Origin: Phycicoccus sp. HDW14
GTDB taxonomy: Bacteria > Actinomycetota > Actinomycetes > Actinomycetales > Dermatophilaceae
DNA length: 64,000 bases
Direction: 5' to 3'
Assembly (NCBI RefSeq): GCF_011383005.1
Contig: NZ_CP049935.1
Location: 1,984,001-2,048,000, forward strand
Shown in pieces: positions 39,248-49,300 of this stretch; position 1 is the first letter of the stretch; every line of letters begins with the position of its first letter. Position numbers and translations under genes: made by a program. The notes under the pieces were generated by a model. That model was not told the DNA's origin. It saw only the letters and a list, made by a program, of their open reading frames with translations, and ran no database searches.

Positions 39248-42200
39248 GTGTTCCAGAAGATCCTCGTCGCCAACCGCGGGGAGATCGCCGTCCGGGCGTT
39301 CCGCGCCGCCACCGAGCTCGGGGCCAAGACGGTCGCCGTCTTCCCGCACGAGGACCGCACCTCCGAGCACCGGCTCAAGGCCGACGAGTCCTACGAGATC
39401 GGCGAGGTCGGCCACCCGGTCCGGGCCTACCTCGACCACGACAACATCGTGCGCGTGGCGGTCGAGTGCGGCGCCGACGCGGTCTACCCCGGCTACGGCT
39501 TCCTCTCCGAGAACCCCGACCTCGCCGAGGCCTGCGAGGCCGCCGGCATCACCTTCATCGGTCCGCCGGCCTCGGCCCTGCACCTCGCGGGCAACAAGGC
39601 GCGGGCCATCGCCGCCGCCCGTGAGGCCGGGCTGCCGACCCTGCGGGGAGCGGAGCCCACCACCGACCTCGACGCCCTCGCCGCCGCGGCCGACGACATC
39701 GGCTTCCCGGTGTTCGTCAAGGCCGTCTCCGGGGGTGGCGGGCGCGGGATGCGGCGGGTCGACGACCCCTCGACCCTGCGCGACTCGCTCGAGGCCGCGC
39801 AGCGCGAGGCCGACGCGGCCTTCGGCGACCCCACGCTCTACCTCGAGCAGGCCGTCGTGCGCCCGCGGCACATCGAGGTCCAGGTGCTCGCCGACGGCAC
39901 CGGCACCGTGCTGCACCTCTTCGAGCGCGACTGCTCGGTGCAGCGGCGTCACCAGAAGGTCGTCGAGATCGCCCCGGCCCCCGACCTCGACCCCGAGCTG
40001 CGCGCGCGCATGTGCGCGGACGCCGTGCAGTTCGCCGAGGCCATCGGCTACCGCAACGCCGGCACCGTCGAGTTCCTCCTCGGCGAGGACGGCCGCTACG
40101 TCTTCATCGAGATGAACCCGCGCATCCAGGTCGAGCACACGGTCACCGAGGAGGTCACCGACATCGACCTCGTCGTGTCGCAGATGCGGATCGCGAGCGG
40201 CGAGACCTTCGAGGACCTCGGCCTGCGCCAGGAGGACATCCGCACCCGGGGAGCCGCCCTCCAGTGCCGCATCACCACCGAGGACCCCGCGAACGGCTTC
40301 CGCCCGGACGCCGGCCAGATCACCGTCTACCGCTCCGCCGGCGGCGGTGGCGTGCGGCTCGACGGCGGCACCGTGTTCGTCGGCGCCCAGGTCAGCCCGC
40401 ACTTCGACTCGATGCTCGTCAAGCTCACCTGCCGCGGCAGCGACTTCGAGACGGCCGTGCGCCGTGCGCGAAGGGCGTTGGCGGAGTTCCGCATCCGCGG
40501 GGTGTCGACGAACATCCCGTTCCTCGAGGCGGTGCTCGCCGACCCAGTGTTCCAGCGCGGGGAGGCGACGACGAGCTTCATCGACGAGCGCCCCGAGCTG
40601 CTCGAGGCCCGGATGGGCGGCGACCGCGGCACCCGGCTGCTCCAGTACCTCGCCGACGTCTCGGTCAACCAGCCGCACGGCCCGGTGACGACCCGGCTCA
40701 AGCCGCGCACCAAGCTGCCCGCCCTCGACCGCGAGGCCCCCCTGCCGCCCGGCACGCGCGACCTGCTGCAGCGGGTGGGCCCGGCCGAGTTCGCCCGGCA
40801 GCTGCGCGAGCGCACCGACGTCCCGGTCACCGACACGACCTTCCGCGACGCCCACCAGAGCCTGCTCGCGACCCGGATGCGCACCCGCGACCTGCTCCAC
40901 GTCGCCGGGCACGTCTCGCGCACCACCCCGCAGCTGCTCTCGATGGAGGCCTGGGGCGGCGCGACCTACGACGTCGCGCTGCGCTTCCTCCACGAGGACC
41001 CCTGGGAGCGCCTCGCCCTGCTGCGCGAGGCGATGCCGAACATCCCGCTCCAGATGCTCCTGCGCGGGCGCAACACCGTCGGCTACACGCCGTACCCGAC
41101 GAAGGTCACCGACGCCTTCGTCCACGAGGCCGCCCGCACCGGGCTCGACATCTTCCGCATCTTCGACTCGCTCAACGACGTCTCCCAGATGCGGCCCGCC
41201 GTCGACGCCGTCCTCGACACCGGAACCGCCGTCGCCGAGGTCGCCCTCTGCTACACCGGCAACCTCATGGACCCCGGCGAGACCCTGTACACGCTCGACT
41301 ACTACCTGCGCCTCGCCGAGCAGATCGTCGACACCGGGGCGCACGTGCTGGCCATCAAGGACATGGCCGGCCTGCTACGGGCCCCCGCCGCCCACCGCCT
41401 CGTCACCGCGCTGCGCGAGAACTTCGACCTGCCGGTGCACCTGCACACGCACGACACGGCCGGCGGCCAGGTCGGCACGCTGCTCGCGGCCATCGACGCC
41501 GGGGTCGACGCCGTCGACGCGGCGACCGCGACGATGTCGGGCACGACGAGCCAGCCGAGCCTGTCGGCCCTCGTCGCCGCCACCGACGGCACCGCCCGCG
41601 AGACCGGCCTCGACATCGACGCCGTCTTCGCCCTCGAGCCGTACTGGGAGGCCGTGCGCCGGATCTACCGTCCGTTCGAGTCCGGGCTGGCCTCCCCCAC
41701 CGGGCGCGTGTACTTCCACGAGATCCCCGGCGGCCAGCTGTCCAACCTGCGCCAGCAGGCCATCGCGCTCGGGCTCGGCGACCGGTTCGAGGACGTCGAG
41801 GACATGTACGCGGCGGCCAACCGCATCCTCGGCAACATCGTCAAGGTCACGCCGTCGAGCAAGGTCGTCGGCGACCTCGCGCTCGCGCTCGTCGGGGCGG
41901 GCGCCGACCCCGACGACTTCGAGCAGAACCCGACCCGCTACGACGTGCCCGACTCGGTGCTGGGCTTCCTCGCCGGCGAGCTCGGCGACCCGCCCGGCGG
42001 ATGGCCCGAGCCGTTCCGCACCAAGGCCCTCCAGGGGCGGCAGGCCAAGCCCCGCGTCACCGAGCTCACCGACGAGCAGGAGGCCGCCCTCGTCACCGAC
42101 ACCCGGCGCACGCTCAACCAGCTGCTCTTCCCGGGACCGACGAGGGAGTTCGAGGAGACCCGCGACGTCTACGGCGACCTGTCGGTGCTCGGCACCATCG

Positions 42201-42667
42201 AGTTCCTCCACGGCCTCGAGCAGGGCGTCGAGTACGAGGCGGAGATCGAGGCCGGCAAGCGGCTGCTGCTCGGCATCAGCTCGGTCGGCGAGGTCGACCG
42301 GCAGGGTATGCGGGTGGTCATGTGCACGCTCAACGGCCAGTTCCGGCCGGTCCAGGTGCGCGACCGGTCCGTCGAGGCCGAGACCAAGGCCGCCGAGAAG
42401 GCCGACCCGTCCGACCCCGGCCACGTCGCCGCCCCGTTCGCCGGGGTCGTCACCCCGACGGTCGCGGAGGGCGACACCGTCGAGCCCGGTGGGGTCGTCG
42501 CGACGATCGAGGCGATGAAGATGGAGGCCAGCATCACCTCGGCCACCGGCGGCACGGTCCGGCGGCTGGCCATCGTCGGGCACCAGCAGGTCGAGGGTGG
42601 CGACCTCGTCCTCGTCGTCGGGCAGGGTGCGCCGGCCCCCGCGGGCGAGGCCGAGGCCGCGGACTGA
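39248..42667 (+). CDS. pyc: Pyruvate carboxylase
   Basis: The 1139-residue biotin enzyme makes oxaloacetate from pyruvate, bicarbonate and ATP. Domains in order: biotin carboxylase (residues 1-450; KILVANRGEIAVRAFRAA, the Gly-rich KAVSGGGGRGMRRV, EMNPRIQVEHTVTEE), carboxyltransferase (about 530-800; TDTTFRDAHQSLLATRMRT, IFRIFDSLND, AIKDMAGLLR, HLHTHDTAGG) and a C-terminal biotinyl domain with EAMKMEA (K1091). Length and order match single-chain PYC. The GTG start at 39248 has GGAGG seven bases upstream. It is anaplerotic and works with PpdK and malic enzyme. Confidence 0.97.
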   Translation: MFQKILVANRGEIAVRAFRAATELGAKTVAVFPHEDRTSEHRLKADESYEIGEVGHPVRAYLDHDNIVRVAVECGADAVYPGYGFLSENPDLAEACEAAGITFIGPPASALHLAGNKARAIAAAREAGLPTLRGAEPTTDLDALAAAADDIGFPVFVKAVSGGGGRGMRRVDDPSTLRDSLEAAQREADAAFGDPTLYLEQAVVRPRHIEVQVLADGTGTVLHLFERDCSVQRRHQKVVEIAPAPDLDPELRARMCADAVQFAEAIGYRNAGTVEFLLGEDGRYVFIEMNPRIQVEHTVTEEVTDIDLVVSQMRIASGETFEDLGLRQEDIRTRGAALQCRITTEDPANGFRPDAGQITVYRSAGGGGVRLDGGTVFVGAQVSPHFDSMLVKLTCRGSDFETAVRRARRALAEFRIRGVSTNIPFLEAVLADPVFQRGEATTSFIDERPELLEARMGGDRGTRLLQYLADVSVNQPHGPVTTRLKPRTKLPALDREAPLPPGTRDLLQRVGPAEFARQLRERTDVPVTDTTFRDAHQSLLATRMRTRDLLHVAGHVSRTTPQLLSMEAWGGATYDVALRFLHEDPWERLALLREAMPNIPLQMLLRGRNTVGYTPYPTKVTDAFVHEAARTGLDIFRIFDSLNDVSQMRPAVDAVLDTGTAVAEVALCYTGNLMDPGETLYTLDYYLRLAEQIVDTGAHVLAIKDMAGLLRAPAAHRLVTALRENFDLPVHLHTHDTAGGQVGTLLAAIDAGVDAVDAATATMSGTTSQPSLSALVAATDGTARETGLDIDAVFALEPYWEAVRRIYRPFESGLASPTGRVYFHEIPGGQLSNLRQQAIALGLGDRFEDVEDMYAAANRILGNIVKVTPSSKVVGDLALALVGAGADPDDFEQNPTRYDVPDSVLGFLAGELGDPPGGWPEPFRTKALQGRQAKPRVTELTDEQEAALVTDTRRTLNQLLFPGPTREFEETRDVYGDLSVLGTIEFLHGLEQGVEYEAEIEAGKRLLLGISSVGEVDRQGMRVVMCTLNGQFRPVQVRDRSVEAETKAAEKADPSDPGHVAAPFAGVVTPTVAEGDTVEPGGVVATIEAMKMEASITSATGGTVRRLAIVGHQQVEGGDLVLVVGQGAPAPAGEAEAAD

Positions 42668-42811
42668 CCCCGTCCCACCTGCGACGTCGAATGTTCGTCG
42701 AAAGTTCTCCGTCGCTAACGGCCCATCGCGCCGACGGGGTGCCTACGGTGGAGGAGTCATCGCGGCAGGGCCCCGACCGGGCCGCCGCGTCACCAGCGAA
42801 GGGAGCACGCC

Positions 42812-42985
42812 ATGGGCCTCGGCGACAAGATCGAGAACATCAAGGACGACCTGACGGGCAAGGGCAAGGAGGCCGCCGGCAAGGCGACCGACAACGAGCG
42901 CCTCGAGGCCGAGGGCAAGGGCGAGCAGGCCACGTCCGACCTCAAGCAGGCCGGCGAGAACGTCAAGGACGCCTTCAAGCACTGA
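42812..42985 (+). CDS. CsbD family stress protein (57 aa)
   Basis: The 57-residue product begins MGLGDKIENIKDDLTGKGKE and continues AAGKATDNERLEAEGKGEQ, ending NVKDAFKH. This is the CsbD pattern of short, highly charged, Gly/Lys/Ala-rich hydrophilic proteins made under general stress. GGGAG lies eight bases before the ATG. It stands alone between pyc and a strong convergent terminator, with a 144-base upstream region that may hold its own stress promoter; I cannot assign a sigma-factor site. No enzymatic role is known. Confidence 0.9.
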   Translation: MGLGDKIENIKDDLTGKGKEAAGKATDNERLEAEGKGEQATSDLKQAGENVKDAFKH

Positions 42986-43017
42986 CCCCGGACCACCCGG
43001 CTCCGTCGGGGAACCAC

Positions 43018-43049
43018 GACGGGCCGCCCCCACCAGGGGGCGGCCCGTC
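43018..43049. terminator. Bidirectional terminator hairpin
   Basis: GACGGGCCGCCCCC (43018-43031) and GGGGGCGGCCCGTC (43036-43049) form a perfect 14-bp stem with an ACCA loop. It lies between the CsbD gene and the convergent DUF2207 gene, whose stop is at 43058. Confidence 0.9.
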
Positions 43050-43057
43050 CGTCGTGC

Positions 43058-45035
43058 TCACCAGCTGCCGCCGGAGGACCCTCCCCCACCGCCCCGGAGA
43101 ATCCCCCGCCCCCGCTGAAGCCCGAGGAGCCGGACGAGCCCGGCGTCGAGACGAAGGTGCCGGCGGCCACGGTGGAGAACGAGTCCATGCTCGAGGCGAC
43201 GTCGTGGAAGCCGCCGTCGCCCCACGACCCGGCGTACCAGAGCGGCGGGGTGATGACGTGCCCGGCCGCCGCGGCCGCCGACGCCACCTCCTCGAAGACC
43301 GAGGCCCAGCGGTCGGCGAGGCCGAAGACGATGGCGTACGGGAGGAACCGGCTGAAGACGTCCTGCGCCTCCTCCCACCGGATCTGGCCGGCCTCGGCCG
43401 TCGCGAGGTAGCGCTCGAAGCCGCGTGACTGCGCCAGCACCGCCGAGCCCTCCGCGGTGCGCGCCGCCATCCGCCGGCCCAGCGACCGGGTGACGAGGCC
43501 GGCGACGCCGAGCCCGCCGCCCAGCACCCACAGCGGGTTGACCGGGTAGCCGGAGTCGGCGAACAGCGCCGACGCCGGACCGGAGAGGAAGAAGACCGTG
43601 ACGGCGCCGAGGCCGACGAGGGCGGTGCCGAGGGTGACCCACCCGGAGCGCTGGGCCTCCGGGCTGCGCCGGAACCAGCGCCGCTCGACGACCTCCTCGT
43701 ACATGAGCCGCTGGACGGCCTCGAGGGTGGGCTTGAACCGGTTCTTCAGCGAGGACAGGGCGGTGGTGCCGGAGCCCGCGAACAGCGCGTCGAGGAGCAG
43801 CTGCTCGTAGGGCGCGAGCGGGGTGGCGCCGGCCGGAGGGGCGGTGCGGGTGAGCACCCAGTCGTCGCTGCGCAGCGCGAGGTCCTGGCGGGCCAGGGTG
43901 AGATGCCCGCGCACCGCGAGGTCGATGATCGTCGCCGTGACGTCGACGAGCCCGGCCTCCTCGTCGATGATCGTGCCGACCAGCCCCGGCTGGACCCCCG
44001 CGGGTGGCGTGAACTGCACCGCGACCGTCGGGGTCGGACCGCCGGTGACGACCACGGCCTGCTCGCCGAGCCCCGGGGAGAGGCCGGGCGTCAGTCCGGC
44101 GTACTGCTCGTCGCGGCCGCGGCTCCAGACGAGCAGCCCCATGAGCGACCCGGCCGCGAGCGGCACGAGCAGCCCCGTGCCGATGGTCAGGGCCCCCAGC
44201 GTGCGGCTGGCGCCCGGGCTGACGGCGCTGCCGCCCTCGCTCGCGACGTCGCCCTCGCGCAGGTCGGGGGTGAGGTCGCCGAACGCGTCACGGGGGAAGG
44301 AGGCGACGACCGACGCGCCCTCCTCGGCCGCGAGGTCGGGGACCTCGTAGGTCGCGGTGGGGCCGGCGGTCGCCGGGCAGGCCGTGGTCGAGCCGTACGG
44401 GCCGGAGAAGCAGGCGGCCTTGGTGACGGCGGCCGGGCCGCTCACCTCGGCGCGGACGTCCCTCTGCGGGAACCCGTTCGCGGTGCTGACCACGTCGTAG
44501 TAGACCTCGGCCGTGCCGTCACCGATGTCGTTGACGAGGTGGGCCAGCCGGTAGCGCACGACGTACCGCGCGGTGCCGCGAACGGTCTCGGAGGGGCTGC
44601 CGATGCGGATGCGGCGGTCGGCGCCGTAGTCCTCGACGGTGATGTCGGTCGGCGCCCCCGACGGCGAGGAGACCTCGATGCCCGAGAGCTCGTAGTACCG
44701 GTACTGCGTGTCGCTGTCCTCGTACCCCGCCCGCACCCGGACCAGGCGGTAGATGCCGTGCCGGTCCTCGCCGTCGGGAAGCGCCAGGTGATGTCCTCGG
44801 TGACGAGCACCGAGCCGTCGGGCTGCGCCTCGATGCTCGTGTGCAGGCTGTCGGCCTGCTCCTCGGCGACCAGCGAGGTGGCCACCGACCCGCCCCACGC
44901 GCCGACCCGCTCGCCCGCTGACGGCCCGGCCGGGAGCGTCTCGGACGGCAGCGCCCAGGCGGGCAGCACCGAGGCGACGAGCAGGCCCAGGACCACGAGG
45001 ACGGCGGCGGCCAGCCGCCGCCCGCCACGAGCCAC
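43058..45035 (-). CDS. DUF2207 family membrane protein (two apparent frameshifts)
   Basis: Repaired at the GGG run 44776-44778 and the C run 43092-43095, the protein has 659 residues. A signal peptide (LAAAVLVVLGLLVASVLPAW) leads to an extracytoplasmic beta-rich DUF2207 domain (LVTEDITWRFP, DRHGIYRLVRV, ARYVVRYRLAHLVND). One membrane helix follows (GTGLLVPLAAGSLMGLLVW), then a cytosolic region, a helix pair near VTLGTALVGLGAVTVFFL, and a Gly/Ser-rich tail ending GGGGSSGGSW. The tail resembles TPM-like membrane proteins. Its role is unknown. It starts at GTG 45035, four bases after the smpB stop, so it belongs to the smpB run. Confidence 0.85.
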
Positions 45036-45039
45036 GGGG

Positions 45040-45531
45040 TCAGTCCTCGCCGCGGCGCCGGGCCGCGATGGCCCGGTCGGCCTCCCGGTTGTCCTGGCGC
45101 TCGCGCAGGGCCTGGCGCTTGTCGTAGGCCTTCTTGCCCTTGACGACGGCGATCTCGACCTTGGCCCGGCCGTCGAGGAAGTACAGGCTCAGCGGCACGA
45201 CCGAGTAGCCCGACTCGCGCGTCGCCTGGGCGATCTTGTCGAGCTCGCGGCGGTGCAGCAGTAGCTTGCGCCGGCGCCGGGGGGTGTGGTTGGTCCACGT
45301 GCCGCTGACGTACTCGGGGATGTGGACGCCCTCGAGCCACAGCTCGTCGTCGCGGTCGAAGCCGGCCCAGCCGTCGACGAGGGAGGCCCGGCCCATCCGC
45401 AGGGCCTTGACCTCGGTGCCCATGAGCACGAGTCCGGCCTCGTAGGTGTCCTCGACGAGGTAGTCGTGGCGCGCCTTGCGGTTGCTCGCCACGAGCTTCT
45501 TCCCCGGGTCCCGCCCGCTGTCCTTGGCCAC
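45040..45531 (-). CDS. smpB: SsrA-binding protein SmpB
   Basis: The 163-residue protein binds tmRNA and brings it to stalled ribosomes. Family motifs are [73 protein letters not shown] and the basic C-terminal tail [14 protein letters not shown] that enters the mRNA channel. It is downstream of the M23 hydrolase gene (57-base gap), the usual actinobacterial order prfB-ftsE-ftsX-M23-smpB. Its RNA partner ssrA is on the same strand about 7 kb away. Confidence 0.97.
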   Translation of the reverse strand: MAKDSGRDPGKKLVASNRKARHDYLVEDTYEAGLVLMGTEVKALRMGRASLVDGWAGFDRDDELWLEGVHIPEYVSGTWTNHTPRRRRKLLLHRRELDKIAQATRESGYSVVPLSLYFLDGRAKVEIAVVKGKKAYDKRQALRERQDNREADRAIAARRRGED

Positions 45532-45588
45532 GACAGGGAGGTTACCGTCCGGTCCCGGTGGGCGCGCCGGGGATTCCCGGTGACCGCG

Positions 45589-46923
45589 TCAGGACAGGGT
45601 GTTGAGCCACTTCCGCGGGTTGACGAAGTTGCCGTTCTCGAGGGTCTCGAAGTGCAGGTGGCAGCCGGTGGAGGTGCCGGTGGTGCCGCTGTAGGCGATG
45701 AGCTGGCCGCGGCTGACGTGCCCGCCCCCGACGACGATCCGGGAGAGGTGGTTGTACGTGCTCGCCAGCCCGACCCCCCGCTCGAGGCCGTGGTCGATGA
45801 CGACGCGGTTGCCGTAGCCGCCGCCCCAGCCGGCCGAGATGACCGTGCCGCCGGCCGCCGCGTAGACGGGCGTGCCGCAGTTGACGGCGTAGTCGCGCCC
45901 GGAGTGCAGCTTCCAGTAGTGGTAGATCGGGTGGAAGCGCATGCCGAACTCGGAGCTGACCCAGCCGGTGCGGACCGGTCGGCTGAGGACGCCGGCACCG
46001 TTGGACGTGCCACCACCGCCACCGCCTCCGCCACCGCCGTTGTGCGGGTGCTTCTTGGCCTCGGCCGCGGCCTTGGCCCGGGCGGCCGCGGCGCGGGCCG
46101 CGAGGATCTTCTGGAGGCGGGCGGCCTCGGCCTGCATCGAGGCCAGCTGCTTCTTGTCGGCGGCGAGCTGGTCCTCGTAGCCCTTCGCGGCCTTGGTCTG
46201 CGTGGCGGCGAGCGCCTCGAGGTCGGCCTGGGCCTGGACGGCGGCCTGGCGGGCGGCCTGGGCCCGCTTCAGGGCGGCGGCGGCGGCCTTCTGCTTGCGG
46301 TCGGAGTCGACGCGCAGCGCCGAGAGGTGGTCCTCGAGCGCGGTGAGGCCGGCCTGCTCGGTCGAGAGCCGCTCCATCGTGCGGTTCTGCACGTCGAGGA
46401 CGGTGTCGACCATCGCGAGCCGGTCGGCGAAGTCCTGCGGCTCGGTGCTCGAGAGCGCGACGTCGAGCTGGCCGAAGCCCTGCTGCTGGTAGATCTGCGC
46501 GGCGAACTGGGCCAGCCGCTTGCGACCCGCGGCGACCTCGTCGGTGGCCTTCTCGAGGTCGCCCTGGGCCTTGCTCTCGTTGGCCTTGGCCACCTCGAGC
46601 TGCTGGGTGGCCTCGGCCTCGGCCTGGTCGGCGGCCACCGCGGCCTGCCGGGCCTTGTCGAGCGCGTCGCGCGCGGCGGGCAGCTTGTCCTGGGTGTCCT
46701 TGAGGCTCGAGTAGGCCTTGCTCAGGGCCGCGCTCGTGTCCTCGAGGTGGTCCTTGAGGTTGTCGATCTTGCGGTCGACGGTGCGCTTGCGGTCGCCCGG
46801 GTCGGTGGCCGCGGGGGCCGACGGCGCGGCGAGGGTGACGGTGACGACGGCGCACAGGAGGGCCGCCAGGGCCCCCATCGCGCGTCGGGGGGCAGCGGCG
46901 CGCGCGCGGTCAGGTCGTCCCAT
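45589..46923 (-). CDS. FtsEX-associated M23 peptidoglycan hydrolase (EnvC-like)
   Basis: The protein has about 444 residues. A signal peptide (AMGALAALLCAVVTVTLA, cleavage after APA) is followed by long coiled-coil segments (roughly residues 35-250) rich in Ala, Lys, Gln and Glu. A poly-Gly hinge of about ten residues leads to the M23 domain: FGMRFHPIYHYWKLHSGRDY (zinc His and Asp), VYAAAGGTVISAG and GCHLHFETLENG. It cuts cell-wall crosslinks at division or elongation, and FtsX directly downstream of FtsE probably activates it. The start may be ATG 46923 or 46932; neither has a strong ribosome site. Confidence 0.9.
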   Translation of the reverse strand: MGRPDRARAAAPRRAMGALAALLCAVVTVTLAAPSAPAATDPGDRKRTVDRKIDNLKDHLEDTSAALSKAYSSLKDTQDKLPAARDALDKARQAAVAADQAEAEATQQLEVAKANESKAQGDLEKATDEVAAGRKRLAQFAAQIYQQQGFGQLDVALSSTEPQDFADRLAMVDTVLDVQNRTMERLSTEQAGLTALEDHLSALRVDSDRKQKAAAAALKRAQAARQAAVQAQADLEALAATQTKAAKGYEDQLAADKKQLASMQAEAARLQKILAARAAAARAKAAAEAKKHPHNGGGGGGGGGGTSNGAGVLSRPVRTGWVSSEFGMRFHPIYHYWKLHSGRDYAVNCGTPVYAAAGGTVISAGWGGGYGNRVVIDHGLERGVGLASTYNHLSRIVVGGGHVSRGQLIAYSGTTGTSTGCHLHFETLENGNFVNPRKWLNTLS

Positions 46924-47037
46924 GATCACCATTGGTAACACGAACCACAGCGGTTTGCCCACCCGACGGGCGGAAAACCAGCCACACGGGTGACCACGTG
47001 CATCAGGAGTCTCTCAGCGCCGAAGCGGCGCCGCAGG

Positions 47038-47943
47038 TCAGACGCGCAGGTAGCGGCGGAGGGTCACGAGGCTCGTGCCGACGGCGATGAGCACGACGCC
47101 GCCGAGCATCCACGGCGCCAGCAGCCAGACGTCCGAGACCCCGATGAAGGCCTGGGAGAGCGCGATCTGGCTGGCGCCCTCGGTGAAGACGTACTTCGTC
47201 AAGCCGACGAGCAGCCCGACGGCCAGCGCGACACCGGTGGCCGAGACGATGACCATCTCGGAGACGAACGGCATCCGGATCGTCCAGTTCGAGGCACCGA
47301 CGAGGCGCATGATGCCGATCTCGCGGCGTCTGATGAACGCCGCCTGCCGGATCGTCGTGGCCATGAGCAGCGCCGCGCACGAGGCCATGAGCGCGGCGAG
47401 GAAGACCGCGAAGACGGTGATCCAGTTGATGATCGTGAAGAACTTCGAGAGGACCTTCTCCTGGTCCTGCACGGTGGCGACGCCGGGCGCGTCCTCGAAC
47501 TGGCTCGTGACGACGGCGTACTTCGTCGGGTCGTCGAGCTGGACCCGCAGGCTCTGCGGGATGTCACCGACCTGGACGTTCCCGGCGATCGGGCTGTTGC
47601 GGAACTGCTGCTTGAACCGGTCGTAGGCCTCCTGCTCGGACTCGTAGAAGACCCGCTTGACCTCCGGCAGAGCCTCGAGCTGGGACTGCAGCGCGGCCTT
47701 CTGCGCGTCGGTGACCGCCTTGTTCTCGCAGTTGGGCTGCAGCGAGTCGGCGGTGCAGAGGTAGATCGAGACCTGGATCCGGTCGTACCAGTAGCCCTTC
47801 ATCGTGTCGGCCTGGCGCTGGGCGAGCAGCCCGAGGCCGAGGAGGAACATCGAGACCATCGTCACGAGGACGACCGAGATGGCCATCGAGACGTTGCGCC
47901 GGAGGCCGGAGCCGACCTCGGAGGCGAGGAAGCGTGCCTGCAT
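47038..47943 (-). CDS. ftsX: Cell division protein FtsX
   Basis: The 301-residue membrane protein has the FtsX layout: a cytosolic N-terminus, helix 1 (ISVVLVTMVSMFLLGLGLLA), a large extracytoplasmic loop with a cysteine pair (YLCTADSLQPNCEN), then three more helices (INWITVFAVFLAALMASCAALL, MVIVSATGVALAVGLLVGL, LLAPWMLGGVVLIAVGTSLV). RRREIGIMRLVGAS is the conserved coupling segment. With FtsE it forms an ABC-type complex that activates the M23 hydrolase encoded next. Its start is two bases after the ftsE stop. Confidence 0.95.
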   Translation of the reverse strand: MQARFLASEVGSGLRRNVSMAISVVLVTMVSMFLLGLGLLAQRQADTMKGYWYDRIQVSIYLCTADSLQPNCENKAVTDAQKAALQSQLEALPEVKRVFYESEQEAYDRFKQQFRNSPIAGNVQVGDIPQSLRVQLDDPTKYAVVTSQFEDAPGVATVQDQEKVLSKFFTIINWITVFAVFLAALMASCAALLMATTIRQAAFIRRREIGIMRLVGASNWTIRMPFVSEMVIVSATGVALAVGLLVGLTKYVFTEGASQIALSQAFIGVSDVWLLAPWMLGGVVLIAVGTSLVTLRRYLRV

Positions 47944-47945
47944 CG

Positions 47946-48647
47946 TCAGACCCCCTCGCCCGCTCGCTGGTGGTACGAGGCGTCCTGCTCGTCGCGCACG
48001 AGCTTCCCGTCGTCGAGCTGGATGACCCGGCGGCGCAGGTCGTTGACGATGTCGTGGTCGTGGGTGGCCATGACGATGGTCGTCCCCGTGCGGTTGATCC
48101 GGTCGAGGAGGCGGACGATCTCGAGGCTGATCTTCTGGTCGAGGTTGCCGGTGGGCTCGTCACACAGGAGGATCTGCGGCCGGTTGACGACGGCCCGGGC
48201 GATGGCCACGCGCTGCTGCTCACCGCCGGAGAGCTGGTGCGGGAAGCGCTTCTCCTTGCCGGCGAGCCCGACCATCTCGAGGGTCTCGGGGACGAGCTGG
48301 CGGATGGCGTGACGCGGCTTGCCGATGACCTGCAGGGCGTAGGCGACGTTCTCGTGGACGGTCTTGTTCGGCAGCAGCCGGAAGTCCTGGAACACCGCGC
48401 CCATCTCGCGCCGCAGCCGCGGCACCTGGCGCATGGGCATCGCGTTGAGGTCGTGGCCGGCGACGAGGACCAGCCCCGTCGTCGCGGCCTCCTCGCGCAG
48501 GGCGAGGCGCAGCATCGTGGACTTCCCGGAGCCGGAGGGGCCGACGACGAAGACGAACTCGCCGCGGTCGATGTCGACGGAGATGTCGTCGACGGCCGGG
48601 CGGCTCGACCTCGGGTAGACCTTCGTGACGTTCTCGAAGCGGATCAT
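47946..48647 (-). CDS. ftsE: Cell division ATP-binding protein FtsE
   Basis: The 233-residue ABC ATPase has Walker [15 protein letters not shown]-loop region [14 protein letters not shown], signature [16 protein letters not shown], Walker [13 protein letters not shown] and the H-loop [32 protein letters not shown] is typical of FtsE. It powers FtsX at the membrane. It is the first gene of the ftsE-ftsX-M23-smpB run. Confidence 0.96.
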   Translation of the reverse strand: MIRFENVTKVYPRSSRPAVDDISVDIDRGEFVFVVGPSGSGKSTMLRLALREEAATTGLVLVAGHDLNAMPMRQVPRLRREMGAVFQDFRLLPNKTVHENVAYALQVIGKPRHAIRQLVPETLEMVGLAGKEKRFPHQLSGGEQQRVAIARAVVNRPQILLCDEPTGNLDQKISLEIVRLLDRINRTGTTIVMATHDHDIVNDLRRRVIQLDDGKLVRDEQDASYHQRAGEGV

Positions 48648-48778
48648 GCGGTGGGGCTGGCCTCACGGCTCGGGAGCAGGGACCGCGTGACACGCGGCAG
48701 CATCGAGGATAGGTCGGCACGGGGCCGATCCCGGTGAGCGCCCGGACGTCGGCGTTTCCGCTCGCCCGGGCCTGCGCG

Positions 48779-49297
48779 TCAGGGGGTGCGCAGCACCGGC
48801 AGGTCGTCGTCGGTGACCCCGAGGACGTCGCGGAAGGTCGCGCCGAGGGCCCGGGCCGCGACGCGCGCGTCGGCCTCCGGGAGGAACGGGCCCTGCGGCA
48901 CGTCGTCGGGCCAGAAGCGGACGAAGTCCTCGCCGTCGCCGGCGCTCGGGGCGTGCCAGCCGGCCGCGAGGACGGCGTCGATCTCCTCGCGGGTCCAGGG
49001 GAAGCGGCCCCCCAAGCGCTCGGCGCCGACCCAGTGGCCGCGCAGGTGGTCCTCGACGCGCACGAGCCGGGCCGAGGGCACGAGCGGTCGCTTGCGGGCG
49101 CCGCCGAGCAGGCGGGTGAGACGTCCGGCACCCGCGGGCCGGGCCCGGCGCGCGTGGGCGGGGGGCGCCGCGACGACGAGCGAGCCCTCCTCGGGCAGGG
49201 CGCGCACGGCCGCGACGAGGGCGTCCTCCCACGCGGACCAGGTGGCGGGTCCGGGGGCCGGGGTCGGCTCGGGGGCCGGGGTCGGCTCGGCGGTCAT
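48779..49297 (-). CDS. Hypothetical protein between prfB and ftsE
   Basis: The 172-residue protein begins with a Pro/Ala/Glu-rich leader (PEPTPAPEPTPAPGP), then a region with WSAWEDALVAAVRALPEEG, a basic segment (RLTRLLGGARKRPLVPSARL), and a conserved-looking core (VRVEDHLRGHWVGAERLGG, then FPWTREEIDAVLAAGWHAP). It ends with VAARALGATFRDVLGV. The pattern of a GW-like segment, an acidic patch and a final helix resembles TY-Chap-type putative chaperone domains, but I am not sure. It starts three bases after the prfB stop, so it is probably co-transcribed. Confidence 0.7.
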   Translation of the reverse strand: MTAEPTPAPEPTPAPGPATWSAWEDALVAAVRALPEEGSLVVAAPPAHARRARPAGAGRLTRLLGGARKRPLVPSARLVRVEDHLRGHWVGAERLGGRFPWTREEIDAVLAAGWHAPSAGDGEDFVRFWPDDVPQGPFLPEADARVAARALGATFRDVLGVTDDDLPVLRTP

Positions 49298-49300
49298 CGC